Below are positions 55,396-64,000 of a stretch of 64,000 nt of DNA, piece by piece (the first letter of the stretch is position 1; every line of letters begins with the position of its first letter). A program made the translations under genes and the position numbers. The stretch is from Caldilineaceae bacterium. Lineage in GTDB: Bacteria; Chloroflexota; Anaerolineae; Caldilineales; Caldilineaceae. Location: positions 1-64,000 of the forward strand of contig JACKBA010000022.1 in NCBI GenBank assembly GCA_020634815.1, in the 5' to 3' direction. Below the pieces are notes generated by a model. The model had not been told where the DNA came from. It did not search any database and was given only the letters and a program-made list of their open reading frames with translations.

Positions 55396-56613
55396 GGGTC
55401 GGTTTCCTTTTGTGTGTAGTGGGAGTGATTTCGCCGGACAAGCAGCGCAGCATCGCGCAAGCCATGGCGGCGTCGAATGGCACGGCCAGGCGAAGGCCGG
55501 CGGGCCGGGCACAGCGTTGCTGCGGGCTGCGGTGCGGTACGGTGACGGTGATTATAGGCGCGCCGGTTGCACATGGCAATCGGCTTTTGCGGGTGCGCCC
55601 GGTGTGCGTGGAGAGCGGGCCGGCCTGTGTGGGGACGTTGGCGGGTGGGGCCTGGCCGAGCTGGGGCGCGGCGGTCCGGCGAGGGCGCGGCGGTTTGCGC
55701 CTTCGCCCGGCACTCCAGCGGATTTGTGGAAGGAGCGGAGTTGGGATCGGCGTAGGCGGGTGGATCGTGGGTGGAGCGGGAAGAGGAGTTCACCACAGAG
55801 AGCGCAGAGGCTTGGTACTACAGGGGATGCGGACGGGAGCGGATGGCGGGGCTGGCCAAGCTGGGGCTCGGCGATCCGGCGGAGGGACGTCTGCGGCGGA
55901 GGGGACCGTAGCTGCGGCTCGTAGCCGCAGGGTCTTGTCCGACGAAGCGGCCATGTTGGTCGGCGAGAGCAACCGCCGGTTACAAACCGGCGTCTGATAG
56001 GCGAAACCGGCTGGAAGCCGGTTGGGGGACGCCGCGAGTAATCCGTACATCCGCGTGCGGCAGGCACCGGCGGTATGGAAAGCGCCGGCTACGGGTGCCG
56101 GGGCGTTTGGTGCGGCGGGCACCGGCGGTATGGAAACCGCCGGCTATGGGTGCCGGGGTGTTTGGTGCGGCAGGCACCGGCGGTATGGAAAGCGCCGGCT
56201 ACGGGTGTCGGGGCATTTGGTGCGGCAGGCACCGGCGGTATGGAAGCCGCCGGCTACGGGTGCCGGGGTATTTGGTGCGGCGGGCACCGGCGGTATGGAA
56301 ACCGCTGGCTACGGGGCTCGATCGACGAAACGGCGTTGTTCGTTGGCGAACGTCATTGGCCGAGCTGGGGCTCGGCGATCCGGGGCCGAAGGGGCGTCTA
56401 CGGTGGAGAGCCGCGGATGCCGCGTCTTCCCCGACGGAGGGAGGTCGCCCGGTGGAAAGCCGCACGGCGATCAACACGGGCGGCGGCGCGTTCGTCGGGC
56501 GCGACCAGACGGTGACAGGGCGCGGCGCCATGGATCGATCCGCCGACGCGCCGAGACGAGAGGGAGAGAGCGCAAGGCAAAGCATCCGTTGGCGCGTCTC
56601 TCTCCACTGCCGT
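55396..56613. repeat. Gene-poor repeat mosaic of about 1.2 kb
   Basis: Contains three diverged copies of a phrase GGCCGAGCTGGGGCTCGGCG (near 55652, 55852 and 56358), several short palindromic words (CCGGTTACAAACCGG, GAAACCGGCTGGAAGCCGG), the 55-bp minisatellite at 56061-56316, and a protein-like remnant at 56464-56520 reading TAINTGGGAFVGRDQTVTG. No intact gene is convincing. High GC and skewed words suggest an area that collects repeats. Confidence 0.75.
56061..56316. repeat. 55-bp minisatellite, four full units plus a partial unit
   Basis: Unit starts at 56061, 56116, 56171, 56226 and 56281, exactly 55 bases apart. Each contains GGCACCGGCGGTATGGAA and GGCTACGGGTG, with a small internal dyad (GGCGGT / ACCGCC in some copies). 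55 is not a multiple of three, so it is not a coding repeat. No spacers between units, so not CRISPR. Confidence 0.93.
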
Positions 56614-56829
56614 TTACATCCCTTCCCGATTTCGGTAATACGCCACGAGCGCGTTGGCGTGGCCGTGCCCGAGCTTGTGCTCGGTTTTGAGCCAGTCGAC
56701 CATCGCCATGTGCTTGATCTCCTTGTGCTCTCCCAACAGGTCAAACCAATGTTCGACGGGGTAGCCGTACTTTTTCTCGATTGAGGGGAAGTAGGAGGCC
56801 GGACCTTTTACCTTCTCGTTGTCAGACAT
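56614..56829 (-). CDS. DUF4287 domain-containing protein
   Basis: 71 residues; the core pattern ASYFPSIEKKYGYPVEHW...KHMAMVDWLK, then LGHGHANALVAYY, is that of DUF4287. Function unknown; probably cytoplasmic. AGGAGCATTTC precedes the ATG at 56829. The longer frame is repeat-derived. A TATAAT -10 lies about 100 bases upstream (minus strand 56935-56930). Confidence 0.9.
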   Translation of the reverse strand: MSDNEKVKGPASYFPSIEKKYGYPVEHWFDLLGEHKEIKHMAMVDWLKTEHKLGHGHANALVAYYRNREGM

Positions 56830-56980
56830 GAAATGCTCCTGATGCGGGCCGTTCTGTGGGCGACGAAAGGTCCCGGGGGCGCTGCGCCGCGCTCGGAAGC
56901 GTGCGCCGGCTCGTCTTTCGATCTGCCCGATTATAGGGGCGCCTGCCCCGTCTGGCAACCGGCGATTCGTTGCGGGTACC

Positions 56981-57088
56981 TCCCAGGAAGTTGATGAAGT
57001 TGCGCCGGCGTGTGTCGCACTGGTCAAACGATCCCTCGCGGGAATCCAGATCGTGACCAGTGCGACGCACGCCGCCAGTATTCTGGGA
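56981..57088. mobile_element. MITE-like palindromic element, copy 2
   Basis: Same element as 8976-9090: TCCCAGGAAGTTG at one end, CTGGGA at the other, and the same long internal inverted arms (GTCGCACTGGTCA / TGACCAGTGCGAC). Differences from copy 1 are scattered substitutions and a few changes in the loop. No clear target duplication here. It separates the DUF4287 gene from the VOC gene. Confidence 0.75.
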
Positions 57089-57109
57089 TGCCCCATCGGC
57101 CCGCGGCCG

Positions 57110-57490
57110 TCACGCCCACGCCTCCGTCACGCGCACGTAGTAGCCGGCGGGGTCGACGACGCGGAAGTCGACCAGCCCCCAGGGGCGGCGCGCCAGCGGG
57201 GCGGCGAGGGGCCAACCTGCGGCCTGCACCTGCGCACAGGCGGCGGCGACATCGTCTACTTCCAGCACCAGCTCGATACCGCGGCCCAGCCGCTCGCCGG
57301 GCGCGGCCTGGATGGGATGGTCGGGCGGCAGCGTGGCGCGGGCGTTGAGCGCAAGGCGGGCCGTGCCGCGTTGGAGCGGGAGGTAGCCGTCGGCGTGGGC
57401 TGGGCCGGCGCTGAAGCCGAGCACGCGCGTGTAGAAGTCGCGCGCGGCCGGCAGATCGTCGACGAAGAGTTCCAGGCGCAGCGCGGTCAC
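57110..57490 (-). CDS. Glyoxalase/VOC family protein
   Basis: 126 residues starting at a GTG that overlaps the stop of the upstream dehydrogenase gene (GTGA). Paired beta-alpha-beta-beta-beta modules: LELFVDDLPAARDFYTRVLGF at the start and ELVLEVDDVAAACAQVQAAG in the second half, then a conserved final YYVRVTEAW. Members bind metal and act in glyoxalase, dioxygenase or antibiotic-resistance roles; none can be selected here. Clear translational coupling with the dehydrogenase. Confidence 0.88.
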   Translation of the reverse strand: MTALRLELFVDDLPAARDFYTRVLGFSAGPAHADGYLPLQRGTARLALNARATLPPDHPIQAAPGERLGRGIELVLEVDDVAAACAQVQAAGWPLAAPLARRPWGLVDFRVVDPAGYYVRVTEAWA

Positions 57491-58506
57491 GGCCGATCTC
57501 CCGGCTCTGCGATGGCATGGGCAGCGGTGGGTGCCGAACCGTCCGCTCCTTCCGGCACGACGATTACCTTGCCGCGCGCGTGGCCGGCGCCCACGTAGCG
57601 CAAGGCATCGGCCGTCTCGTCGAGCGGGTAGCAGCGGTCGATGACCGGGGTGAGGCGGCGCTCTTCCAGCAGCCCGGCCAGGAAGGCCAGGTCGTCGCGG
57701 TCCGGCTTCGCCATCATGTTCTGCATGGACGGGCCGCCGCGCCGCGCCAGCCACGGGCCGCGCAGAGCTAGCGCGGGCAGAAAGGTTGTCGTGACGAAGC
57801 GGCCCTGGGGCGCCAGCACCTGGCGGTACTCCGCCACGCTGCGGTTGCCCACGGTGTCGAAGATGAGGTCGTAGCGCTGCCCGCCCTGCGTGAAATCCTC
57901 TTGCGTGTAGTCGATGACGGTATCGGCGCCCAGGCGGCGCGCCTGCGCCACGTTGCGTGTGCTGCACACGGCGGTGACCGTGGCGCCCAGCGTGGCGGCG
58001 ATTTGCACGGCGAAGGTGCCGACGCCGCCCGACGCGCCGTTGACCAGCACCTGTTGGCCCGGCGCGAGGCGGCCGTGGGTGCGCAGTCCTTGCAGCGCGG
58101 TGACGCCGGCGGTGGGCGTGGCTGCGGCATCGGCGAAGGGGACGGCCGCCGGCTTCAATGCCAGCGCGTCTTCGGGTGCGGCTACGTACTCGGCAAAGCC
58201 GCCGCGGCCGGATGCCGACAGGTCGCCGAAGACGGCGTCGCCCGGCTCGAAGCGGGTGACGGCGCGCCCAACCGCCACGACGACGCCCGCCACATCGGCG
58301 CCCAGGATCGGGTGCTTCGGCCGCCACAGCCCGGCGCTGGGCCGCACCAGCAAGGGTTCACCGTGCAACAGGTGCCAGTCGCCCTGGTTGATGGAGGACG
58401 CCACCACGCGGATCAGCACTTCGTCCGGCTTGGGTGTGGGTTCCGCCAGCGTCGTGAATTCGAGCACATCGGGTGAGCCGTACGTTCTGTAGACAATTGC
58501 TTTCAT
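57487..58506 (-). CDS. NAD(P)-dependent alcohol dehydrogenase / quinone oxidoreductase (MDR)
   Basis: 339 residues. GroES-like N-terminal domain (IRVVASSINQGDWHLLHG), then a Rossmann fold with GASGGVGTFAVQIA (about residue 152). The zinc ligands of classical alcohol dehydrogenase are absent, so this is the quinone oxidoreductase-like branch. The product stop overlaps the VOC start. GGAGACTGAACG precedes the ATG. Substrate unknown. Confidence 0.92.
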   Translation of the reverse strand: MKAIVYRTYGSPDVLEFTTLAEPTPKPDEVLIRVVASSINQGDWHLLHGEPLLVRPSAGLWRPKHPILGADVAGVVVAVGRAVTRFEPGDAVFGDLSASGRGGFAEYVAAPEDALALKPAAVPFADAAATPTAGVTALQGLRTHGRLAPGQQVLVNGASGGVGTFAVQIAATLGATVTAVCSTRNVAQARRLGADTVIDYTQEDFTQGGQRYDLIFDTVGNRSVAEYRQVLAPQGRFVTTTFLPALALRGPWLARRGGPSMQNMMAKPDRDDLAFLAGLLEERRLTPVIDRCYPLDETADALRYVGAGHARGKVIVVPEGADGSAPTAAHAIAEPGDRP

Positions 58507-58548
58507 CGTTCAGTCTCCGTTCTGAAGAAGAGAAGAAGAAGAGAAGAG

Positions 58549-58665
58549 AGCCACAAAGACGCGAAGACGCAAAGGTGGCACAAAGGAATTTCCGGGTTTC
58601 ATTTCTGGAATGTACCTTCGTGCCCCTTTGTGTTCTTCGAGTCTTTGTGGCTACTCTTCTCTTTC
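58549..58665. repeat. AAAGACGCGAAGACGCAAAG-type intergenic repeat
   Basis: Direct units CACAAAGACGCGAAGACG and CGCAAAGGTGGCACAAAG, then inverted units CCTTCGTGCCCCTTTGTGTTC and CGAGTCTTTGTGG. Same family as 48773-48966. Confidence 0.7.
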
Positions 58666-58670
58666 TTTGC

Positions 58671-59422
58671 TTATGCAGCGGCGCGGGCGGGGTGGAGGGT
58701 GGCGGTGGTGCGCGGTGCTTGTGGCACGTTGACGCCCTTGATCAGCAGCCACAGGCAGAGCGCCAGCTCGCCGACGATGGCGGGCAGGAAGACGACCAGG
58801 GCGAAGAGGTCGGCGTAGGCTGCGTAGACGTCAGGCAGCAGGAAGCCGGCGAAGCAGTCGACCAGGTAGCCGGCGCCGGCGAAGATGAGCAGGAAGCCCA
58901 GGATACGCGGCACGTAGCGCGATTTGGCGACGAGATAGCCGAAGACCAGGCAGTTCAGCCCGAAGAAGACCAGGCCGAGCGAGTAGCCCATGCCGTGCGC
59001 CTCGGTATAGAAGAGCGCCTGTGCTGCCAGTTGATCCGCGCCAAAGACTGCCAGATAAAATGGCGCTGCCGAGCAGCTTGAGCACCTGCAAGAGGTTGGA
59101 GCAGGTTGATGCCCAGGATGGCGGCCTGCACCAGGCGAAAGAAGGCGGCCAATAGTGAGAGCGTGGCTCACGGGCCGGAAGAGGATGTAGACGAGCGCCA
59201 GGGCGATGTCGGCGGCGATCGGTGACTGGCGGTCGCCGGCGATGCCGAGCCGGGTGAGCGATTCCGATGCGGTGATGGCTCGCGCCGTGGCCGCGTATCG
59301 CCCGGCACGATGAGGCTGCCGCACGGAAGAACTGGGCGGGCAAATGCCGGCGCCGATGATGGTCAGGTATAAACGCAGCGATGCGGGCGTAGGTGTTGGG
59401 GAGGTCGAAAGCAGGTACTCAT
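58671..59422 (-). pseudogene. DUF4386-type membrane protein, frame-broken in its first half
   Basis: The C-terminal two thirds are clean: QALFYTEAHGMGYSLGLVFFGLNCLVFGYL and two further hydrophobic stretches, with YVPRILGFLLIFAGAGYLVDCF, typical of DUF4386. Towards the start (59049-59420) the sequence jumps between frames at least four times (pieces such as LPNTYARIAA-like, TIIGAGI and LALVYILFRPV). The ATG at 59422-59420 has ACAGGAG upstream. All breaks are small indels. A full-length multi-pass membrane protein is easily rebuilt, so this may be intact in the real genome. Confidence 0.75.
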
Positions 59423-59464
59423 GCGGTTTCTCCTGTTGTGAAACTGGTGGAACGAACGATACGG

Positions 59465-59715
59465 TTATCGCTGGCGGGCGGCCGCGTGATTTTTGAGCAG
59501 CGGCAGGCTGGCATCGCGCACCGTGCGCAGGATGGCGAGTGCCGCCTGGTCGGGCACGGTATCAGCAGCGTCTCGCCGTTGGCGTCCAGGGTGATGGTCA
59601 CGTTGCTCAGCACGGCGCGCCAGTGGTCGCCCAGACGCCCCTGGAGGCGCGAAATGTGCAGGTCGCCATCTCGCCGCTGTTGCTGCTTTGGCTTCTGATC
59701 CGACACGCTCATCAT
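59465..59715 (-). pseudogene. Small protein with a DxDx-type fold signature, frame-broken
   Basis: Starts MMSVSDQKPKQQQRRDGD and reads LHISRLQGRLGDHWRAVLSNVTITLDANGETLLI in one frame, then shifts near 59563 into DQAALAILRTVRDASLPLL and a stop at 59465. The pattern resembles a small conserved protein seen beside regulators in other genomes (inference). Only one indel is needed to restore about 80 residues. Confidence 0.6.
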
Positions 59716-60043
59716 CTTCCTCTGCGCCTGCGCGATTACCGCCCGCCACAATGACCTGATGGGCACGAAGGGGCAATGTAGTTGCTCTGGCAAAACACAT
59801 AGCGGGCGAGGGTAAGGGCGGGTAGCTACTTTGGTAGGGTTGCGGGGTATTGTTTTGGCGCAGGGGAGGTATTGCTGGGTATGCTCACGCCGAAGCATCG
59901 GCTGACACGAGGAGGCCCAGGAACCGGTAGTGGCGGCTTTAGCCGCCCGTGGGCGGGGGCACGACGACCGAAGTCGCGTTACTACGAGAAAGCGACGACC
60001 GGGAAGCTGGTATTTACGGGAGGTTGGTCGACTGAAATTGTTA
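59716..60043. other. Intergenic region with short dyads
   Basis: Contains a GGCGGCTTTAGCCGCC dyad near 59932, repeated TTACTACGGG/TTACTACGAG words and CGAAGTCGCGTTACTACGAG. No gene of its own is convincing. Confidence 0.5.
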
Positions 60044-62763
60044 CTACGGGAGGAGGTGCCCAGTTCGCGCGCTCGCGCGACTGCCCTGCGCGGCGCTGGA
60101 CATGAAAGCCCGAAGATGATGCGGTTGGTGTCCCTTGGACGGTGCTCATAGGGTGAGATGCAGGCGGGCGGCGATGTCGCGGTTGGAGGTTTCCTGCGCC
60201 ACGAGCCTGCATACCCAGTCATTGCGCGGCTGGAGCGGCTCGACCAGGGGCTGGGCGGGGACTGCAGGGCGATCGTCTTGCGGCTCTGTCGCGACGCGGC
60301 CGCTGCGCTCTCCTGACGAGGATCGCCAGCGTACGCTAGGGATGGCCTGGATGCCGCGCGCAGCCGCCGCGGCCAGGAGCGACGCCAGCGGCGCGCGCCT
60401 CATCGGTGAAGGTTGCGCGCACAGCTCTCGGTCGTCGGGCCAGGGCGGGGCCAGCACGGTCAGCGCGGCGTCTGTAAGCACTCTGCGCTGCGTGTGCCGC
60501 GCTGATCGCAATTCATGCGAATCTCTCCAGCACGCTGCCGGGCCGTCACCACCTGCTTCGGCTTTCGCGCGCTGGAGGCGACCAAGCAGGGCCACGCCTG
60601 GTCGATCGCAGCGCGGTCGCTGTCGGGTGCGCTGCCTGTTGCCAGCAGCAGCTGCGCCAGCGTGATGTGCTCGGTCTGCGCAGGTAGCTCGAAGGCGCCG
60701 GCGGCAGTCACCGCGTGCGCGCCCATGCCTGCGCGCCGAGCCGTCCTGCGCGATCCAGATGCGCGCCTGAGGCAGCCGGCGGCTGATGTCGGGCACCCTC
60801 GCTTGCGCACATGGTGGCGCTCACGCATCGAGCTGACGCCGAGCGGCGCTGGCCAGATCGCCGTGCGCCTGCTGCCAGCGCGCCTGTGCCAGGTAGAGCC
60901 GATAGCGCCAGAAGGGCGATTTAATTCTGCTCGCCCAACGCTTCGCCGCGCGCCAGCGTGCGGGCGCGCCGCCTCCTGTCGTCGTTTTCCGCGATAGAGT
61001 TCGCCCACGCAGGTGCAGGTCGGCTGCGCTGCGTGATGTGCTCGCCCCTCCTGTCCTGCCAGGCGGATGGCCGTTTGTAGGTGTGGACGGCTGCGCCAGC
61101 TCTTGCGCCAGGCGGATGTCGGCCAGGCGTAGGTGCCGCAGGGCAAGAGCAGCGCGCCGGGCCGTTTGCAGCCGGGCCATGCCTTCGACCAAAGCAAGCT
61201 GACAGGCCAGGTCGCGGCGAACAGCAGGCAATGCTGAGCAGCGCGTGCCGGGCAATGCCACGGTGCAGGTCATCATCGGGGGGCAGCAGGTCGAGGGCGC
61301 GCGGTGGGCGATGGTGGCGGTCACGTCGCTGCGGGCCTGGGCGATGAAGGCGCGCGCGGCGGCGACCGTCGCCGGCAGCACGCCAGTTGCGGCGGCGCTG
61401 GCAACGACCTCCGCAGTTCGCGCACCGGTGGCAGCCGCTCCCCTTTGCAGCCACTGTCTGGCTGCGGCCAGCCGAGTCTCCGCTGCCTCGATTTCGCCGC
61501 ATTGAGCAGCGCCCAGGCAAGCGCTGGCCAGCATGGGCTGCATCGACCCGGCGGCGGGCAGCGTGACAGCCCAGCCAAGCCAGGTCGGGTCTGGAAGGTG
61601 TGGTCTGCGGTCGGGCCATTCGGGTTCGATGAGGCAGGCGCGGGCGTGGTCGTCGGCGGCCAGCGTGGCGGATGGCATCGGCCGCCGGCATCCGTGCGCG
61701 GTGCGCGTCGTCACGCCTGCCGGTGCAGCGCCGCCACTGGCGCCGGGCGTTTTCGGGCCAGCAGGTGCGCACGCGTGATACGGCAAGAGGTGATGAAGCG
61801 ATACCAGCGGCGCTGACGTCCAGGGCCACGACGAAGAGGTTGGGCGCGCCCAGCCTGGCGAGCATCTGCCGCTCGCCGCCCGGGCCGGTGACGGCTGCGC
61901 ACAGTGTCGCCGCAGAGCCGGTCGAGGATCGGGAGGCTTCGGAGCAGGAAGGCGCGCTCGGCGTCAGGCCGGCGCGCCAGCACCACCTCTACCAGGTAGT
62001 CGACGATATAGCGGTTGTCGCCGGCAAAGGCCTGCACGAAGCCGTGCACGTCGGCGCGCCCGCGCATGGAGAGGGCGGCCAGTTGCAGCCCGGCAATCCA
62101 GCCTTCAGTGCGTGCCTCCAGTGCGGCCACATCCGCGGCGGCGAGGGCGAGCCCCGTGGCCTGCTCCAGAAAGGCGGCGGCCTCCGCGGGCGTGAAGCGC
62201 AAGTCGGCGGCGCGCACGTCGACCATCTGGCCGCGGGCGCGCAGGCGGGCGAGGGGCAGTCGTGGGTCCTCGCGTGTGGTGATGACGAGGTGCACGTGGG
62301 GTGGGAGGTGGTCGAGCAGAAAGGCGACGGCCTCATCCACGGGCGGCGCGTCGACGACGTGGTAGTCGTCCAGCACGAGCACGAGCGGATCGGGTTGCAT
62401 GGCCAGGGCGTTGACGAGCGCGGTGAGGATGCTCTCGGCGGGCGGCGGCTGCGGCGCGGCGAGGGCGCGCGCTTCGCGCTCGCCGATGGCGGGTAGGGCG
62501 GTGCGCAGCGCGGCGACGACGTAGGTGAGAAAGCGCACGGGGTCGCCGTCGCGGCTGTCGAGCGAGAGCCAGGCGGCAGGCCGGGCGCGCGCGGCGAGCC
62601 AGGCGCTGACGAGCGTCGTCTTGCCGAAGCCGGCGGGCGCCGAGACGAGCGTGAGTCTGCGGGCGAGGCCGTCGTCCAGCAGGGCCAGCAGGCGCGGGCG
62701 CGGCACCGCATCCGCCGGCGGCGCCGGGATGTAGAGCTTGGTGGTGAGCAGCGGCGCGTCCAT
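60044..62763 (-). pseudogene. MalT-like LuxR-family ATP-dependent transcriptional regulator, frame-broken
   Basis: Start is clean: Walker A in LVSAPAGFGKTTLVSAWLAA, Walker B-like LVLVLDDYHVVD, STAND-type ATPase as in MalT. The frame is lost near 61900; downstream pieces (e.g. LAAARQWLQRG, LAQARWQQAHGDL with TPR-like helices) continue in changing frames, and the end shows a LuxR C-terminal HTH (LVAQETSNRDIAARLHLTL, then STV with the DNA-recognition tail). The rebuilt stop lies at 60044, which gives about 905 residues, the family length. A TATAAT box is exactly six bases before the ATG. May be intact if the indels are errors. Confidence 0.8.
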
Positions 62764-62769
62764 CGTTCC

Positions 62770-62775
62770 ATTATA
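62770..62775 (-). promoter_or_regulatory. TATAAT -10 box six bases from the start codon
   Basis: On the minus strand TATAAT, GGAACG, ATG. The expected transcription start coincides with the start codon, so a leaderless mRNA. No clear -35. Confidence 0.65.
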
Positions 62776-62885
62776 GACGATGGGTGCAAGGGGGGATCGC
62801 CGGCAGCCCGTGGGGGGAACGGGCCGGTCATTCGTGATGTGTTTTTGATAGATGGCGGGGACGGGGTAAGGAGATGCAGGTGCGC

Positions 62886-63152
62886 TCAGCAGGTGACGGT
62901 CAGCAGCCAGGAGGCCGTGTACGTGCCGGCGACCGGGTTGCCCGACCTGGGGACAAAGGGGTAGGAGCGCCCGTCGGCCAGTTCCAGGCGCAGGTCGTCG
63001 GCCGGCACGGGCGGCGCAAAGAGGTCGCGTTCGCCGTCGCAGACGCGCACGGCAATGGCGTCGCCGCTGGAGACCACGGTGAAGTGGACGTGTGCCAGCC
63101 AGATGCCGGATGCATAGATGGCGCCCTCGTTGACTTTCGGTTCGTAGGTCAT
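62886..63152 (-). CDS. Small conserved-looking protein of unknown function
   Basis: 88 residues with no hydrophobic export signal. The composition suggests a small beta-rich protein (HVHFTVVSSGDAIAVRVCDG, then ASWLLTVTC). AAGGAGCACATC precedes the ATG. No family recognised. It lies between the MalT-like regulator and a GNAT gene. Confidence 0.6.
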   Translation of the reverse strand: MTYEPKVNEGAIYASGIWLAHVHFTVVSSGDAIAVRVCDGERDLFAPPVPADDLRLELADGRSYPFVPRSGNPVAGTYTASWLLTVTC

Positions 63153-63414
63153 GGTTGATGTGCTCCTTCATGCACGATCAAAGGTTCTTGCTCAATGTGT
63201 GTTGTCAGCAGCTTACCGTCTTGCGTGCTCCGGTGCAGCGTCGTGCGGCACGGCCTGCCTGTGTCCTAGCGCACAGGCTACCAGGCGAGCGTCGCGTGAT
63301 CGTCGCGTCTTGTCACAGGTGCGGCGTATGCCGCAATCCCGGCGCAAAGGTCGTCCCCAAGCTGCGACGCACTTCTGACGGCACATCGGTCGCAGTGCGA
63401 CACGCCGGCTGTGA

Positions 63415-63420
63415 TACAAT
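63415..63420 (+). promoter_or_regulatory. TACAAT -10 box six bases from the start codon
   Basis: TACAAT, GGCGCC, ATG at 63427. Same spacing as three other genes in this window; suggests a leaderless mRNA. No clear -35. Confidence 0.65.
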
Positions 63421-63426
63421 GGCGCC

Positions 63427-63882
63427 ATGTCCCTGGTCATCCGTCAGGCGACGCCGGCCGATGGCGCGGCCGTCGCCCAGCTCAACCACCTTTTCAACGG
63501 CGTCCCGGCCGACGCACAGGGTGTGGCCGCGCGTATCGAACGCTGCACAGCCACCGAGCGCGTCTTTCTGGCCGAGGTCGATGGGCTGGCCGTCGGCTTT
63601 CTGTCGCTGTGGCTCTTTCCCATCGTCTGTTATCCCGAACCGTATGCCGAGGTATCGGAGCTGTACGTGTGCGAGGGCTATCGCCAGATGGGCGTAGGGA
63701 CGGCGCTCATGCGCGAGGCGATCGAGGTGGCGCGCGTGGAAGGCGCCGCCGAGCTGAAGGTCAATACCGGTTTCCGCAACACCGCGGCCCAACGTCTGTA
63801 CACGGCGCTGGGCTTTGAAAATCTCTGTCTGCACCTGTGGACGCGCCTGGGCGGCGACATGGAAGAATCCACAGAAGAATAG
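63427..63882 (+). CDS. GNAT family N-acetyltransferase
   Basis: 151 residues. The acetyl-CoA binding site shows in VCEGYRQMGVGTALMREAIEVAR, followed by NTGFRNTAAQRLYTALGFE, the classical ARG-side GNAT pattern. Substrate unknown. Leaderless promoter (TACAAT six bases upstream of the ATG), no Shine-Dalgarno. Followed after 17 bases by a peptidase gene. Confidence 0.93.
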   Translation: MSLVIRQATPADGAAVAQLNHLFNGVPADAQGVAARIERCTATERVFLAEVDGLAVGFLSLWLFPIVCYPEPYAEVSELYVCEGYRQMGVGTALMREAIEVARVEGAAELKVNTGFRNTAAQRLYTALGFENLCLHLWTRLGGDMEESTEE

Positions 63883-63899
63883 AAAGTGTGAGAGCAATC

Positions 63900-64000
63900 A
63901 TGAGCAATACCTTCTGTCCGGAACTGGAAGAGCGGCTGGTGCGCTATACAGCCGTCGAGACGACAAGCGACGAGACATCGGCGACCATGCCAAGCACGGC
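63900..64000 (+). CDS. Peptidase T-like aminopeptidase (3' partial)
   Basis: Only 33 codons are in the window: LEERLVRYTAVETTSDETS matches the start of PepT-type M20 tripeptidases. The rest, including the metal ligands, lies beyond the right edge. Weak GAGAGCAATC ribosome binding site. Probably co-transcribed with the acetyltransferase. Confidence 0.6.
   Translation, partial: MSNTFCPELEERLVRYTAVETTSDETSATMPST

Noticed and set aside
56061..56316. CRISPR array
   Set aside because: Units are 55 bases and abut without spacers, and no cas gene is in the window.
59419..60222. 267-codon frame on the minus strand
   Set aside because: Most of it is low-complexity intergenic sequence; only the end from 59715 is a plausible small protein, and it is frame-broken.

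Overview
The window is about 64 kb of high-GC bacterial DNA. The best guess for its origin is a member of the Chloroflexota, class Anaerolineae, near Caldilineales. That is an inference from the large secreted multidomain proteins that carry a short FLPxI motif after the signal peptide, the abundant intergenic short-period repeats, and the mix of sensory and carbohydrate genes. No rRNA, tRNA, CRISPR array, prophage or complete insertion sequence was seen.

Layout. 0-1.65 kb: the end of a peptide-type ABC transporter operon (two ATPases). 1.66-5 kb: a radical SAM DNA-repair-type gene under a probable LexA-controlled promoter, divergent from dtd, then an aldo/keto reductase and a conserved hypothetical gene. 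5.2-8.8 kb: two secreted proteins. 9.1-16.4 kb: the branched-chain amino acid operon ilvB-ilvN-ilvC-(short pyruvate kinase)-leuA, preceded by a promoter, a Val/Leu-rich leader peptide and a terminator hairpin that together look like classical ribosome-mediated attenuation. 16.5-18.1 kb: a luciferase-like oxidoreductase and a GNAT acetyltransferase. 18.4-25.3 kb: a seven-PAS hybrid histidine kinase, an opposite-strand membrane protein and a response regulator/kinase pair. From about 21.4 kb onward these are riddled with small indels.

25.4-32.8 kb: a secreted beta-propeller protein, a 2-hydroxyacyl-CoA lyase-like thiamine diphosphate enzyme with a serine hydrolase, and a divergent acyl-CoA ligase. 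33-44.1 kb: carbohydrate genes (a secreted glycoside hydrolase, a giant secreted amylopullulanase-type GH13 and an intracellular alpha-glucosidase-type GH13), with a URO-D family protein between them. 44.2-44.9 kb: a TumA/TumE-like toxin-antitoxin pair. 45-55.4 kb: aldo/keto reductase, response regulator, subtilase, small membrane protein, DinB-like protein, a secreted phosphatase/5'-nucleotidase fusion and an HSL-type esterase. 55.4-56.6 kb: a gene-poor mosaic of repeats including a 55-bp minisatellite. 56.6-64 kb: DUF4287, VOC and MDR genes, a second indel-rich stretch (DUF4386, a small gene, a MalT-like regulator), a GNAT acetyltransferase and the start of a peptidase T-like gene.

Themes. 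(1) Promoters of the form TAYAAT-N6-ATG recur, suggesting leaderless mRNAs. (2) Intergenic spaces carry heptanucleotide tandem repeats and a palindromic MITE-like element in two copies, one with a 9-bp target duplication. (3) Broken genes fall in two sharply bounded zones where every break is a small indel and reading frames can be rebuilt to full length. That fits uncorrected sequence error at least as well as real decay. Many CDS starts were moved from the longest open frame to an internal ATG or GTG with a ribosome binding site.
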